Positions 8,584-17,653 of a stretch of 64,000 nucleotides of DNA are shown here, in pieces. Position numbers and translations under genes: made by a program. Source of the DNA: Gammaproteobacteria bacterium (GTDB taxonomy: Bacteria; Pseudomonadota; Gammaproteobacteria; Steroidobacterales; Foliamicaceae); assembly GCA_009844425.1 (NCBI GenBank), contig VYBN01000019.1, positions 57,340 through 121,339 on the forward strand. Reading direction: 5' to 3'. The first letter of the stretch is position 1. Every line of letters begins with the position of its first letter. A model generated the notes under the pieces. That model saw only the letters and a list, made by a program, of their open reading frames with translations. It was not told the origin of the DNA and made no database searches.

Positions 8584-10014
8584 ATGCGGCGCACGAAAAT
8601 CATTGCGACCCTGGGTCCCGCGACCGACCGGCCGGAAGTCCTTCGCGGCGTTCTGGAAAACGGTGCCGACGCCCTGCGGCTCAATTTTTCGCATGGTGAC
8701 TGGGATGTGCGCTACCGGCGCATTTCCGAGGCGCGCGCGGCCGCTGCGGAAGTCGGGCGTTGCGTGGCCCTCCTGGGCGACCTGCAGGGCCCGAAAATCC
8801 GAATCGCCAGATTCGCAGACGGGCCGGTGCGGCTGGATGACGGCGCCGTGTTCTTTTTCGATCCGAAGCTGGACCCGGACGCGGGCGACGTACATGGCGT
8901 CGGGCTGAACTTCACAACCCTCGGCGAGGACGTCGTGCCCGGTGACACGCTGTTGCTGGACGACGGCAATGTGGAACTCAGGGTCGAGGAGACCCGCGGA
9001 TCCAGAGTGCACTGCAGCGTGGTCCACGGCGGCGTGGTTTCGGATCACAAGGGCGTGAACAAGCGGGGCGGGGGGCTGCTGGCGGTGCCCGCGCTCACCG
9101 AGGAAGACCGGCGGGACCTGAAGCTTGCGGCCGAAGCCGAACTCGACTGGATCGCCGTTTCCTTCGTCCGCGACGGCGCCGATATCGAGACCGCGCGCCG
9201 GCTGATCAGGGAAGCGGGAGGTTCCGCCCATATCGTCGCCAAGATCGAGCGGTCGGAGGCGCTGGACAACCTCGACGAAATCGTGGATGCCGCCGACGCC
9301 GTGATGGTGGCGCGCGGTGACCTGGGGATAGAGACCGGTTACGAGGGCCTGATCGGCCAGCAGAAGTCGATTATCCGCCGCGCGCGGCACCGCCACCGGG
9401 TCGTGATAACCGCGACGCAGATGATGGAGTCGATGATCGACCGGCCGATGCCGACCCGGGCGGAAGTTTCCGACGTTTCCAATGCGGTCATGGACGGCAC
9501 CGACGCCGTGATGCTGTCGGCGGAAAGCGCGGTGGGCGAGTACGCGGCCGAGGCCGTTGCCGCCATGGCCTCCATCTGCGAGGGCGCCGAAGCCTGGATG
9601 CCGGGCCGCATGGAAACCAGCCCGGTCACCGAAGGCGCGTTCGAACGAGTGGACGAGGGTATAGCCAAGGCCGCGATGTACGCCGCCAACCATATGGACG
9701 TTCGGGCGATTGCGGCGCTGACCGAATCCGGCGCGACGGCGCTGTGGATGTCGCGCATCCGCTCCGATATACCCATTTTCGCGTTGACCCGCCATTCCGG
9801 CACGCAGCGGCGGGTCACGCTCTATCGCGGAGTGGTCCCGGTGGCCTTCGACGTGACCGAGACCCAGCCGGACAAGCTCTTTCGCGCCGTATTCGAGCGG
9901 CTGCGGGAAGCGGGCGGGCTTGAGGCCCGCGACCTGGTGATTATCACGAAGGGCGCGATTACCGGCGTCTCCGGCCACACCGATTCGATGACCGTGCTTC
10001 CCATAGAAGACTGA
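8584..10014 (+). CDS. pyk: Pyruvate kinase
   Basis: Converts phosphoenolpyruvate and ADP to pyruvate and ATP. It has 476 residues. Motifs include TKIIATLGPA at the N-terminus, LRLNFSHGD, LGDLQGPKIR, and KGVNKRGGGL. The active-site region contains KIE, MVARGDLGIE, TQMMESMI and PTRAEVSDVSNAV-x-DGTDAVML. The C-terminal domain carries TESGATA and VTGVSGHTD-like sequence. The ATG at 8584 is chosen; a TTG directly before it is in frame. The ribosome binding site is weak, and an inverted repeat precedes the gene. No fructose-bisphosphate aldolase gene follows, unlike in some relatives. Confidence 0.96.
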   Translation: MRRTKIIATLGPATDRPEVLRGVLENGADALRLNFSHGDWDVRYRRISEARAAAAEVGRCVALLGDLQGPKIRIARFADGPVRLDDGAVFFFDPKLDPDAGDVHGVGLNFTTLGEDVVPGDTLLLDDGNVELRVEETRGSRVHCSVVHGGVVSDHKGVNKRGGGLLAVPALTEEDRRDLKLAAEAELDWIAVSFVRDGADIETARRLIREAGGSAHIVAKIERSEALDNLDEIVDAADAVMVARGDLGIETGYEGLIGQQKSIIRRARHRHRVVITATQMMESMIDRPMPTRAEVSDVSNAVMDGTDAVMLSAESAVGEYAAEAVAAMASICEGAEAWMPGRMETSPVTEGAFERVDEGIAKAAMYAANHMDVRAIAALTESGATALWMSRIRSDIPIFALTRHSGTQRRVTLYRGVVPVAFDVTETQPDKLFRAVFERLREAGGLEARDLVIITKGAITGVSGHTDSMTVLPIED

Positions 10015-10107
10015 TTTTCCTGCCGCGCTGCGCCGGTTTCCCGCCGAACGCTGAATAGGGAAGTCCGGTAGAATGTCGCCCGTCATGAACGAGACAGACG
10101 ATCAGAG

Positions 10108-11457
10108 ATGCTTGAGCATGCGCGCGACTCCTCTCCGCGCGAAGCCTTGCGCGCCCTGCTGGCGGCGGACACCGAGCCGCGCCTGCGCCGTCTCGTACAC
10201 GCGCTGAGTCCGCGCGAAGCCGCAATACTGATCGAGTCGCTGCCCCCGGGGCGGCGCGAACTCGCCTGGGAGCTGGTCGACGAGGAGGACGAAGGTGAAA
10301 TCCTGGTCGAGCTCAACGACGAGGTGCGCGCCCAGATCGTGGAAGGCATGGAGTCGGCCGCCCTGGTCGATGCCGCCGAGGGGTTGCCGCTGGACGATCT
10401 GGCGGACCTCGTCGCCGACCTTCCCGATGAAATCACCGAGCGCATCATCGGCTCGCTTGATGAGGACGAACGGGAACTCCTGCAATCGGTCCTGGTTTTC
10501 CCGCCGGATTCGGCCGGCGGCCTCATGGCGCCGGAGGTCGTCTCGGTTCGCCAGGACATGACCCTGGAAGCAGTGCTGGGCTACCTTCGCTCGCACCCCG
10601 AACTTCCCGAAGACCTGTATTGCGTGTATGTGGTTGACCGCAGGCGCCGCTACCGGGGCGTATTGCAGGTGCGCGACCTCCTCGGCGGCGCGGCGGACGC
10701 CAGGGTCAGCCGGTTCATGGATACCGAGGCGCGTCCCATCCATTGCAATACCAGCGCGTCGGACGTCATTCAGCAGTTCCAGAACATCGACAGTTCAGTG
10801 GCCGCGGTCGTGGACGACGACGGCAGGCTGGTGGGACAGATCACCGCCGATGACGTCGTGGACGCCCTGCAGGAACAGACCGATCACGAGATCCTGGGTT
10901 CCGTCGGCCTGGACGAGGAAGACGACATGTTTGCTCCGGTGGCGGTCAGCACCGGCCGCCGCACGCTCTGGCTAGGTCTCAACCTGGTGACCGCCCTGGT
11001 CGCGGCCGGCGTGGTGGCGTGGTTCAAGCCGGCCGTGGAGCGCGTGGCGTTGCTGGCGGTCCTGCTGCCGGTCGTCGCCAGCATGGGCGGGATCGCCGGG
11101 AGCCAGACGCTCACGCTCATGGTGCGCGGCCTCTCGCAGGGACGGGTTCAGAATTCCAACGTGCGCTGGCTGCTCTGGAAGGAGATCGCGGTCGGTTTGC
11201 TGAACGGTCTGGGCTGGGCGCTGGTGGTTGCGCTGGTCACGCTGGGTGTGTTCAGCAACCTGGAGGTGGCGCTCATCGCCGGCGCGGCGATCGCGATCAA
11301 CCTGCTGGCGGCGGCGGCGTCCGGCGTGCTGGTGCCGCTGATTCTGCGGCGCATCAACATCGACCCGGCGCTGGCGGGCGGCGTAGTGCTCACGACCATC
11401 ACCGACGTGGTCGGATTCGCCGCCTTCCTCGGCCTCGCCACCATGCTCCTCCTCTAG
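10108..11457 (+). CDS. mgtE: Magnesium transporter MgtE
   Basis: Inner-membrane Mg2+ channel, 449 residues. The cytoplasmic N-terminal MgtE_N domain of short acidic helical repeats covers about 1-130 (DLADLVADLPDEI). It is followed by a pair of CBS domains at about 135-260 (PPDSAGGLMAPE, VVDDDGRLVGQITADDVVD). Five predicted membrane helices follow from about 285 to the end, including the conserved GGIAGSQTLTLMVRGL segment and the TTITDVVGF helix near the ion pore. Domain order and length are those of full MgtE. The gene appears to be monocistronic. Confidence 0.95.
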   Translation: MLEHARDSSPREALRALLAADTEPRLRRLVHALSPREAAILIESLPPGRRELAWELVDEEDEGEILVELNDEVRAQIVEGMESAALVDAAEGLPLDDLADLVADLPDEITERIIGSLDEDERELLQSVLVFPPDSAGGLMAPEVVSVRQDMTLEAVLGYLRSHPELPEDLYCVYVVDRRRRYRGVLQVRDLLGGAADARVSRFMDTEARPIHCNTSASDVIQQFQNIDSSVAAVVDDDGRLVGQITADDVVDALQEQTDHEILGSVGLDEEDDMFAPVAVSTGRRTLWLGLNLVTALVAAGVVAWFKPAVERVALLAVLLPVVASMGGIAGSQTLTLMVRGLSQGRVQNSNVRWLLWKEIAVGLLNGLGWALVVALVTLGVFSNLEVALIAGAAIAINLLAAAASGVLVPLILRRINIDPALAGGVVLTTITDVVGFAAFLGLATMLLL

Positions 11458-11464
11458 CCCGCGG

Positions 11465-11785
11465 TCAGGTCAGACCGTGGCGCGGCGCTTCCCGGGCGCG
11501 ATGGTCGGCGAGTTTTTCCTTGTGGCGCCGGACCTGTCGGTCCAGCTTGTCGACCAGTTCATCCAGGGCCGCCCTGAGGTCGTGGCGGACCGCGTCGGCG
11601 TGCAAGCGTCCCTGGCTGAGATGGACGGTCGCTTCGGCCTTGTAGTGCGATTTCTCCGCCGACAATACGCAGTGAATCTGCGTGACCCGGCTGAAATGCC
11701 GCTTGATGCGTTTGAGCTTGTCGCTGGCGTACTTTCTGGTGCGCGGTGTGATCTCCAGATGATGGCCACTCAAGTTAAGCTGCAT
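11465..11785 (-). CDS. hpf: Ribosome hibernation promoting factor (HPF/YfiA family)
   Basis: A 106-residue protein that binds the small ribosomal subunit in stationary phase. The start MQLNLSGHHLEITPRTRKY and the later H-x-KAEATVHLSQGRLHADA are typical of the family; the short length indicates the short HPF/RaiA type. The ATG at 11785 is chosen because it gives this N-terminus and has GGAG upstream; the open frame continues upstream without family similarity. It converges on mgtE with only seven bases between stops, and its start is divergent from mutT, so both promoters share about 43 bases. Confidence 0.9.
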   Translation of the reverse strand: MQLNLSGHHLEITPRTRKYASDKLKRIKRHFSRVTQIHCVLSAEKSHYKAEATVHLSQGRLHADAVRHDLRAALDELVDKLDRQVRRHKEKLADHRAREAPRHGLT

Positions 11786-11828
11786 GCCGTTTCTCCATGT
11801 ACTCGTAGCGGAATGTGTTCCTTCCATT

Positions 11829-12251
11829 ATGCACACTAGGATCACGGTAGCCGCCGGCGTCATTCGGCGGGAAGACGGACGCGTGCTCGTTGCGCGCCGC
11901 CCGCGGGGCAAGCACATGGCGGGCGCCTGGGAATTTCCCGGCGGCAAGGTCAGGCAGGGTGAAACGCCGCGCCGGACGCTGGATCGCGAACTCCGCGAGG
12001 AACTCGGGATTTCCGTTCGCCGCTCGACCGAGCTCATGAACTACGAACAGCAGTATCCGGACCGCCTGGTCGAGCTTCATTTCTTCGCGGTGGAGGACTA
12101 CGACGGCAGCCCCGGCGGCCGGGAAGGGCAGGAAATCTGCTGGGAATATCCCGAAAATCTCGGTGCTCTGGGATTCCTGCCGGCGGACCGCCCGCTGGTC
12201 GAATTGCTGATTCAGCAGACCGCCAGCCTGAAGGGAAAATCCGCCCGGTAA
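11829..12251 (+). CDS. mutT: 8-oxo-dGTP diphosphatase MutT (Nudix hydrolase)
   Basis: Removes oxidised dGTP from the nucleotide pool. It has 140 residues with a complete Nudix box at 39-61: G39, E45, R53-E54, E57-E58, G60. The N-terminal VAAGVI-x-R-x-DGRVLVARRP strand and the C-terminal W-E-Y-P region fit MutT. The ATG at 11829 is in the short spacer to hpf. Neighbouring zapD-coaE-pilD on the other strand reproduces the common gammaproteobacterial mutT neighbourhood. Its 3' end overlaps the end of zapD by 40 bases, tail to tail. Confidence 0.93.
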   Translation: MHTRITVAAGVIRREDGRVLVARRPRGKHMAGAWEFPGGKVRQGETPRRTLDRELREELGISVRRSTELMNYEQQYPDRLVELHFFAVEDYDGSPGGREGQEICWEYPENLGALGFLPADRPLVELLIQQTASLKGKSAR

Positions 12252-13006
12252 GGCTCCGAAGCATCCTTTCCGGAGGGTGTCTTGAAGAATCGGACGTGAA
12301 TCTTGCTGCTTTCGGAAGCGCCGCTAACCTGGGGAAAGCAGGGCGCGTCGGCCGGCATCGCCACTCGAACCATCCACAGTTCATGGCCGCGGGTAATGGA
12401 AGCCGTGAACCCGCCGCGGCTGGCCGAGCAATCGCGGTACTCGCCGCGCTGGCGCAGCAGCGCCAGGAACCGGCGGTTTGCGTCCATCAGCGGCTGAAAG
12501 GCTTCGGTCCAGCGTTGGATGTCCTCCTGCCTCCGGTCCGGTCCTGAGCTCAGCCACCACTGGTACATCGGCAGGTCCACGGCCATTGCCGCATCCGTCA
12601 CGGAGTCGCGTTGGCGCAACGCGCTGATCAGGGGATCGAATCGCAGCGTCCTGACTTCATTGGCTTTCAGTTGCGTCAGCTCGTTGCGGAACTCTTCCAG
12701 TTCCGCGAGAGTCGCCTGCAGTCCTTCCTGATGAATGTCTTCGTGGGCGCGCAGGATTTCGTAGTTGCGCTGCAGGTAGTAGATCTGCTGCAGGAGCTGG
12801 GCGCGCAAGTCTTCGCGAAAAACCAGATCCAGCGCGCTCAATACGGCATGCGCCGCGAACCGGTTCCGTTCCCGGCCGCGATAGCCGCGAGCTTGCTTCA
12901 GTTGCTGGTCGAGGACCTCCAGGCGCAGCAGCAGCCGGGTGGCGTCGCGCAAGGGGAACTCGTACAGGATGCCCGTAGAGGAGTGCGGACCGAAGGAGTC
13001 GTTCAT
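12212..13006 (-). CDS. zapD: Cell division protein ZapD
   Basis: Cross-links FtsZ filaments at mid-cell. It has 264 residues, mostly helical. Characteristic segments are ILYEFPLRDATRLLLRLE at the N-terminus, RGLERN-like R-x-RERNRFAAH, and L-x-L-RFDPL-ISALRQRDS in the middle. The end is a beta-rich domain containing HELWMVRVAMP. ATG 13006 is selected as it gives the usual N-terminus. The gene lies 63 bases downstream of coaE in the same direction, as expected, and overlaps mutT convergently. Confidence 0.9.
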   Translation of the reverse strand: MNDSFGPHSSTGILYEFPLRDATRLLLRLEVLDQQLKQARGYRGRERNRFAAHAVLSALDLVFREDLRAQLLQQIYYLQRNYEILRAHEDIHQEGLQATLAELEEFRNELTQLKANEVRTLRFDPLISALRQRDSVTDAAMAVDLPMYQWWLSSGPDRRQEDIQRWTEAFQPLMDANRRFLALLRQRGEYRDCSASRGGFTASITRGHELWMVRVAMPADAPCFPQVSGASESSKIHVRFFKTPSGKDASEPYRADFPFRLAVC

Positions 13007-13069
13007 TCGAGGTGCGGCAGCGCCATCGTCGGCAATGTTATCGCGCAAACGCTTTCCGGCGCCACGGCG

Positions 13070-13687
13070 CTAGTGTTCGCGCAAGACTTTCGCCTGCCGG
13101 ACATAAACGGCGTGGACTTCGTCAACTTTCCCGATAAGCCGGCGGCGCGATCCGTCGTTGAGTATGACGTCGTCGGCCATGGCGCGGCGCTGCCGCCGGC
13201 TTGCCTGCGAGGCAAGAATGGCCATCGCCTGGCCTCGGGTGACGCCGTCCCGCTCCCGCAGCCGTCCGATTTGCAGTTTCCTCGGCGCGTCGATAACCAG
13301 CACCCGGTCGATTCCGTCGATGAAGCCGGTTTCGACGAGCAGCGGAACGACCATCACGAGGTAGCTTCCCGCGGTCCTGCCGGCGCGCTCCCAGGCGGCC
13401 TTGCGGATGCGCGGATGCAGTATGGCTTCGAGGCGTTTTCGCGCTTCAGGGTTGGAGAACACATGCTCTCGAAGCCTGGCGCGATCCAGCGTTCCGTTGC
13501 CGCGGATCAAACCCGCACCGAATTCACGGCCGATTTCCGCAAGGGCAGGCATGCCGGCTGCGGTCTGTTCGCGTGAAATGACGTCGGTATCGACGACCGC
13601 CGCCCCGAGAGAGGCCAGCCGATCCGCGGCCAGGCTCTTGCCGCTGGCGATTCCGCCCGTGAGCCCCACGGTAAATCGCGTGTTCAT
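13070..13687 (-). CDS. coaE: Dephospho-CoA kinase
   Basis: Last step of coenzyme A synthesis: phosphorylates the 3'-OH of the ribose of dephospho-CoA. It has 205 residues. The P-loop GLTGGIASGKS is at 8-18, followed by DTDVISRE (substrate site) and further on HPRIRK and PLLVETG. The ATG at 13687 overlaps the pilD stop (ATGA, four bases), so translation is likely coupled to pilD. Position between pilD and zapD is the standard order. Confidence 0.95.
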   Translation of the reverse strand: MNTRFTVGLTGGIASGKSLAADRLASLGAAVVDTDVISREQTAAGMPALAEIGREFGAGLIRGNGTLDRARLREHVFSNPEARKRLEAILHPRIRKAAWERAGRTAGSYLVMVVPLLVETGFIDGIDRVLVIDAPRKLQIGRLRERDGVTRGQAMAILASQASRRQRRAMADDVILNDGSRRRLIGKVDEVHAVYVRQAKVLREH

Positions 13688-14517
13688 GGCCCGGTCCATC
13701 CCGGCAGCAGGGCCACGTTGGGTCCCAGGAACAGCGCGAACACGCCGCCGGCCGCCAGGAACGGGCCGAAGGGAATAGGTTGAGACAGGGAAGCGCGTCC
13801 CAGGGCAATCAGGAGAAGCCCGCAGAATGCGCCGGCAACGGCCGCCGGCGCCATCACCAGCGGCAGTCCGTTGAATCCAAGCCACGCCCCCATTGCGGCG
13901 AGCAGTTTACAGTCGCCGAGGCCCAGCCCGTCCCTCTTCCGCAGTATTCGCCAGGCGCGATTGAAGAGCCAGAGGAACGCGTAGCCTGCGATGGCGCCTG
14001 CGATCGCCTGCCCGGGGCCGGGAAAGGGCAGCAGGGCCGGCGCAGCCCCGCCGCCCGATTTCGGCGCCAGGCTGTAGGCGAGTCCAACCCACAGCAGACC
14101 CAGAGTCAGGCGATCCGGCAGCAGGCCGTGCTCGAAGTCGATGAGCGCCAGCGCCACCAGCGCCGCACAGAACACGAGTGCCGCGATCGCCTCCGGGGAG
14201 GCTCCGAACGCATACCATGCGGCCAGGGCGAGCAGTGCGCAAAGCAGTTCGCCGAGCGGATACCGCCAGTGGATACGCTTGCCGCAATTCGCGCAGCGGC
14301 CGCGTTGCAGGAGAAAGCCGGCCAGCGGAATGTTGCTCCGCCAGCCTATGGGGATCCGGCATCCCGGACAGAAAGATCCCGGCTTGTCCAGCGCCAGGCC
14401 GCGGGGCAGCCGGTAAACCAGCATGCCCGCGAAACTGCCCAGGGCCAGCCCGGCGAAGACCGCAACGAGCGCCGTCCATGCCGGGGCCGTTTGCCCAAGC
14501 TGAATATTCCAGTACAA
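13684..14517 (-). CDS. pilD: Type IV prepilin peptidase/N-methyltransferase PilD
   Basis: Inner-membrane aspartic protease that cleaves prepilin leader peptides and methylates the new N-terminus. It has 277 residues with about eight hydrophobic segments. The cytoplasmic loop carries the zinc cysteines C50, C53, C75 and C78. The two catalytic aspartates are visible as D127 (IDFEHGLLPD) and D202 (GLGDCK). It should process both PilA here and the pseudopilins of the type II system. A long-armed hairpin element lies between pilC and pilD. Confidence 0.95.
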   Translation of the reverse strand: MYWNIQLGQTAPAWTALVAVFAGLALGSFAGMLVYRLPRGLALDKPGSFCPGCRIPIGWRSNIPLAGFLLQRGRCANCGKRIHWRYPLGELLCALLALAAWYAFGASPEAIAALVFCAALVALALIDFEHGLLPDRLTLGLLWVGLAYSLAPKSGGGAAPALLPFPGPGQAIAGAIAGYAFLWLFNRAWRILRKRDGLGLGDCKLLAAMGAWLGFNGLPLVMAPAAVAGAFCGLLLIALGRASLSQPIPFGPFLAAGGVFALFLGPNVALLPGWTGP

Positions 14518-14580
14518 AGTTCCGTTCCGTTCTTCCGGCGTTTGCGTGTGCCTCGAATTATCGCCCCAGCGCTAACTGAA

Positions 14581-14691
14581 GGCCGCATCCGCACCCTTCC
14601 TTCCGGAACCTTGCGAGGCCAGGACGGCCGAGCAGAGCCCACAGGGATGTGCTTGCCGGCGTGTTCCGGAAGGACGGGTGCGGATGCGGCC
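14581..14691 (+). repeat. Long-armed hairpin element (member C)
   Basis: Arms 14581-14609 and 14663-14691 pair over 29 bases with a single mismatch and enclose a 53-base loop. The loop contains CCAGGACGGCCGAGCAGAGC and CCACAGGGATGTGCTTGC, aligned with the loop cores at 8440, 20378 and 22114. It lies in the 198-base gap between pilC and pilD, both read leftward, where it could attenuate or process the transcript. Confidence 0.75.
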
Positions 14692-14715
14692 GCAGGGCTG
14701 TCGCTCCCGCCGCGC

Positions 14716-15915
14716 TCAAATGACCGAGCCCATCCGGAAAATCGGCAAATACATGGCCAGCACAAGCCCCCCGATCAGAACACCGAGTATCGCCATGAGC
14801 AACGGTTCCAGCAGCGCACCCAGGCGGTCGGCGGACGACTGCAGTTCCTCCTCGTAGCGCTCCGCCAGGTGCAGGCACATTTCGCTCAGCCGCCCGGTTT
14901 CCTCCCCCACGCCCAGCATCCGGACCAGCGCGGGCGGCAGCGCCTGGACATAGGCCATTGAACGCGTGAGGCTCTGGCCCGTCTCCACGTCGTCCCGGGC
15001 CTGCCGAATGGCCGATTCGTATACCCGGCTCCCGCAGGCGCCCGCGGCTCCGTCCAGCGCCTCGACCGCCGGCAGGCCCGCGTCCAGCAGGGTCGCCAGC
15101 GTGCGCATGAATCGCGCCAGGGCCGCGCGGGCAAAAAGTCCGCCCAGCATCGGCAGGCGCAGCTTGAGCCGGTCCTCCAGCATGCGCAGCCCGGGCAGGC
15201 GCTTGCGCAGCCATGCTTGCAACAGGACGGCCGAGCCTGCCGTGACCAGCCAGACGAGCCCGTCGTCGCGCAGGCGTTCGGACAGGGTGACGACGAGACG
15301 GGTGAGCGGCGGAAGTCCGGCTCCATATCCGGCGAACATGCGCTCGAATTCCGGTACGACGTAGATCAGCATCAGTCCGACCACCACGGTGGCGATCCCC
15401 AGCACAGCCGACGGATAGCTTAGCGCGGAAGACATCTTCTTGCGGATCCGCTCGCGCCTCTCCAGCCAGGTGGCCAGGTTGGCGAGCAGGTCCGGGAGGC
15501 GTCCCGAGCGCTCGCCCGCGGCCACAAGACTTACATGAAGACCGCCGAAGTGCTTCGGGTGGCGCCTCAAGGCGTCGCTGAGCGGGTTGCCGGCGGCGAC
15601 CTCTCGCGAGAGCGTTTCCAGCAAATCCTGGATGCGGACCTGGTGCTGGCTCTCGGCGGTGATATCGAGCGCCTCGACAACCGGCAGGCCTGCCCTGAGG
15701 ACGGTGGCGAGTTCGCGCACCATGAACGCGATATCCGCCGGCTTGATTGCGCGGCGCTGACTGCGGCTTGGCCGTGCGGCGCTTATCCTGATGGGCGTAA
15801 CGCCGTCACGTTGCAGTTCCGCGCGAACGTTCGCCGCGCTGATGTCGCGCCGCGAACCCCTGAGCAACCGCCCGTCGCGCGCCCGGCCTTGCCAGGAATA
15901 GGTGCTTTTGGCCAT
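14716..15915 (-). CDS. pilC: Type IV pilus inner-membrane platform protein PilC
   Basis: A 399-residue GspF/PilC-family membrane protein on which the pilus ATPase acts. Two homologous T2SSF domains are visible at about 65-190 and 270-390, each ending in hydrophobic segments. Typical motifs are FMVRELATVLRAGLPVVEAL and the second-repeat RFMRTLATLLDAGLPAVEAL. The last helix ends ...AMYLPIFRMGSVI. One base separates it from the pilB stop, so the genes are co-translated. Confidence 0.95.
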   Translation of the reverse strand: MAKSTYSWQGRARDGRLLRGSRRDISAANVRAELQRDGVTPIRISAARPSRSQRRAIKPADIAFMVRELATVLRAGLPVVEALDITAESQHQVRIQDLLETLSREVAAGNPLSDALRRHPKHFGGLHVSLVAAGERSGRLPDLLANLATWLERRERIRKKMSSALSYPSAVLGIATVVVGLMLIYVVPEFERMFAGYGAGLPPLTRLVVTLSERLRDDGLVWLVTAGSAVLLQAWLRKRLPGLRMLEDRLKLRLPMLGGLFARAALARFMRTLATLLDAGLPAVEALDGAAGACGSRVYESAIRQARDDVETGQSLTRSMAYVQALPPALVRMLGVGEETGRLSEMCLHLAERYEEELQSSADRLGALLEPLLMAILGVLIGGLVLAMYLPIFRMGSVI

Positions 15916-15916
15916 T

Positions 15917-17641
15917 TCAATCCGGGCCTGTTCCGGATGTGGTCACGCGGTTGATTTCCTCCAGGCTGGTAATGCCGTTACGGACCTTCCGCAGTCCGGA
16001 TTCGCGCAGCGTGGAGACGTTCTCGCTGCGGGCCTGGGATTCGATGTCGGCGATCGGAGCGCCGTCCAGTATCAGGAGCCGCAGCGCCGGCGAAATCGGC
16101 ATGACCTGGAACACCCCCACGCGGCCGCGGTAACCGTCGGCGCAGTGACGGCAGGCGCCGTGGCCGGCGGCGCGGTAGAGACGTGTGCCGGCGGGCAGGA
16201 TGTCCTCGCCGACCCCCAGACCGCGGAGCGCTTCCTCATCCGGCGAATAGTGCTGCCGGCATTCGGGGCACAGCCGCCGGGCGAGGCGCTGCGCGACGAT
16301 CAGGTGGACCGAGGCGGCCGCGTAGGGCGGAACCTCGAGGTCGCGCAGGCGGGTCAGCGAGGCTGGAGCGTCCTCCGTGTGCAGCGTGGAAAGAACGAGA
16401 TGGCCGGTCTGGGCGGCGCGCACGGCGATTGCGGAGGTTTCCGCGTCGCGTATCTCGCCCACCATGATCACGTCCGGGTCCTGCCGCAGAAATGCCCGCA
16501 GCGCACTGGCGAAGGTCAGCCCGGCGGCGCGGTTCACATTGACCTGGTTGACGCCGGCAAGCTGGATTTCGCAGGGATCCTCGACCGCGCTGATGTTGCG
16601 TTCCTGCACGTTGAGGCGCTCCAGGGCCGCGTACAGCGTCACGGTTTTGCCGCTGCCGGTGGGTCCGGTAACCAGGATCATGCCTTGGGGGCGATCCAGC
16701 GCGGCAAGGAAGTGACCTTGCTGGCGCGCGGTCATGCCCAGTTCATCCAACGATGGCAGCGCCGCGCCCGAATCCAGGATCCGCACCACGGCTTTTTCCC
16801 CGTAGAGTGTGGGCAGGGTATTCATGCGCAGATCGACCTTGCGCCGGTTCGGCAGGCGCAGCCGGATTCTTCCGTCCTGCGGCGCGCGCCTTTCGGCGAT
16901 GTCCAGCCGGGCCAGGACCTTGAGCCGCGCGCAGACCTTGGCCGCCAGCCCGGCCGGCGGCCTGGCCGCGATCCTGAGCAGGCCGTCGATGCGCAGGCGT
17001 ACGCGGTATTCGTCCTCGTACGGCTCGAAGTGGATGTCCGATGCGCCCTGGCGTATGGCGTTCAGCAGGATGCCGTTGACGAAGCGCACGACCGGCGCTT
17101 CGTCAATGGAGGCCACGATGGCCGGGTCTTCCTCCTGCGGCGTTTCGGCCTCGAACTCCATGGGCGGCAATTCGTCCGTCAGCAAATCGCCCTCCGCCGG
17201 ACCCGCGTCCGCCGACCGCAACCGCGCCGTCAGTTTCCGATGCTCCACGACGACGGCGCAGGGCTTGAGGCCCGTGCGCCGGCGCACTTCATCGAGCACC
17301 GTGATCTGCGCGGGATCCGCCAGGCCGAGGACCAGCCTGTCCCCATCCGCCGCCAGGGCGGCCAGACCATGCGAGGCCAGGAAATCGTGATCGATTCCGC
17401 CGGCCGGCGCCGTCAGCCCGGCCAGGCGGTCGAGGTCCAGCACGGGCAGGCCGAACTCGCGCGCGATCGCTCCGGTCAGCCGCGCCGCATCGACTTCGTC
17501 GCGTTCGGCCAGCCAGGCGACGAGGCCCGCGTCCGCGACGCCCAACTCGCGTTCCGCCAGGGCCAGCGTGTCGCGCCCCACTATGCCCAGCGCCATCAGG
17601 CGTTTGCCGAGCGGGCTCGTGAGCGCGCCGTGTTCCATCAC
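15917..17641 (-). CDS. pilB: Type IV pilus assembly ATPase PilB
   Basis: Hexameric ATPase driving pilus extension. It has 574 residues: an N-terminal MshEN-type domain (about 1-140), then the secretion ATPase core. It shows ASDIHFEP (200-207), Walker A GPTGSGKT at 326-333, an Asp-box DPDVIMVGEIRD, and a His-box LVLSTLHTEDAP. A zinc-binding four-cysteine set is intact (RRLCPEC ... ACRHCADGYRGR). The second Met may be the true start. The gspE gene in this window lacks this cysteine set. Confidence 0.95.
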   Translation of the reverse strand: MMEHGALTSPLGKRLMALGIVGRDTLALAERELGVADAGLVAWLAERDEVDAARLTGAIAREFGLPVLDLDRLAGLTAPAGGIDHDFLASHGLAALAADGDRLVLGLADPAQITVLDEVRRRTGLKPCAVVVEHRKLTARLRSADAGPAEGDLLTDELPPMEFEAETPQEEDPAIVASIDEAPVVRFVNGILLNAIRQGASDIHFEPYEDEYRVRLRIDGLLRIAARPPAGLAAKVCARLKVLARLDIAERRAPQDGRIRLRLPNRRKVDLRMNTLPTLYGEKAVVRILDSGAALPSLDELGMTARQQGHFLAALDRPQGMILVTGPTGSGKTVTLYAALERLNVQERNISAVEDPCEIQLAGVNQVNVNRAAGLTFASALRAFLRQDPDVIMVGEIRDAETSAIAVRAAQTGHLVLSTLHTEDAPASLTRLRDLEVPPYAAASVHLIVAQRLARRLCPECRQHYSPDEEALRGLGVGEDILPAGTRLYRAAGHGACRHCADGYRGRVGVFQVMPISPALRLLILDGAPIADIESQARSENVSTLRESGLRKVRNGITSLEEINRVTTSGTGPD

Positions 17642-17653
17642 GGCACTCAGAGA

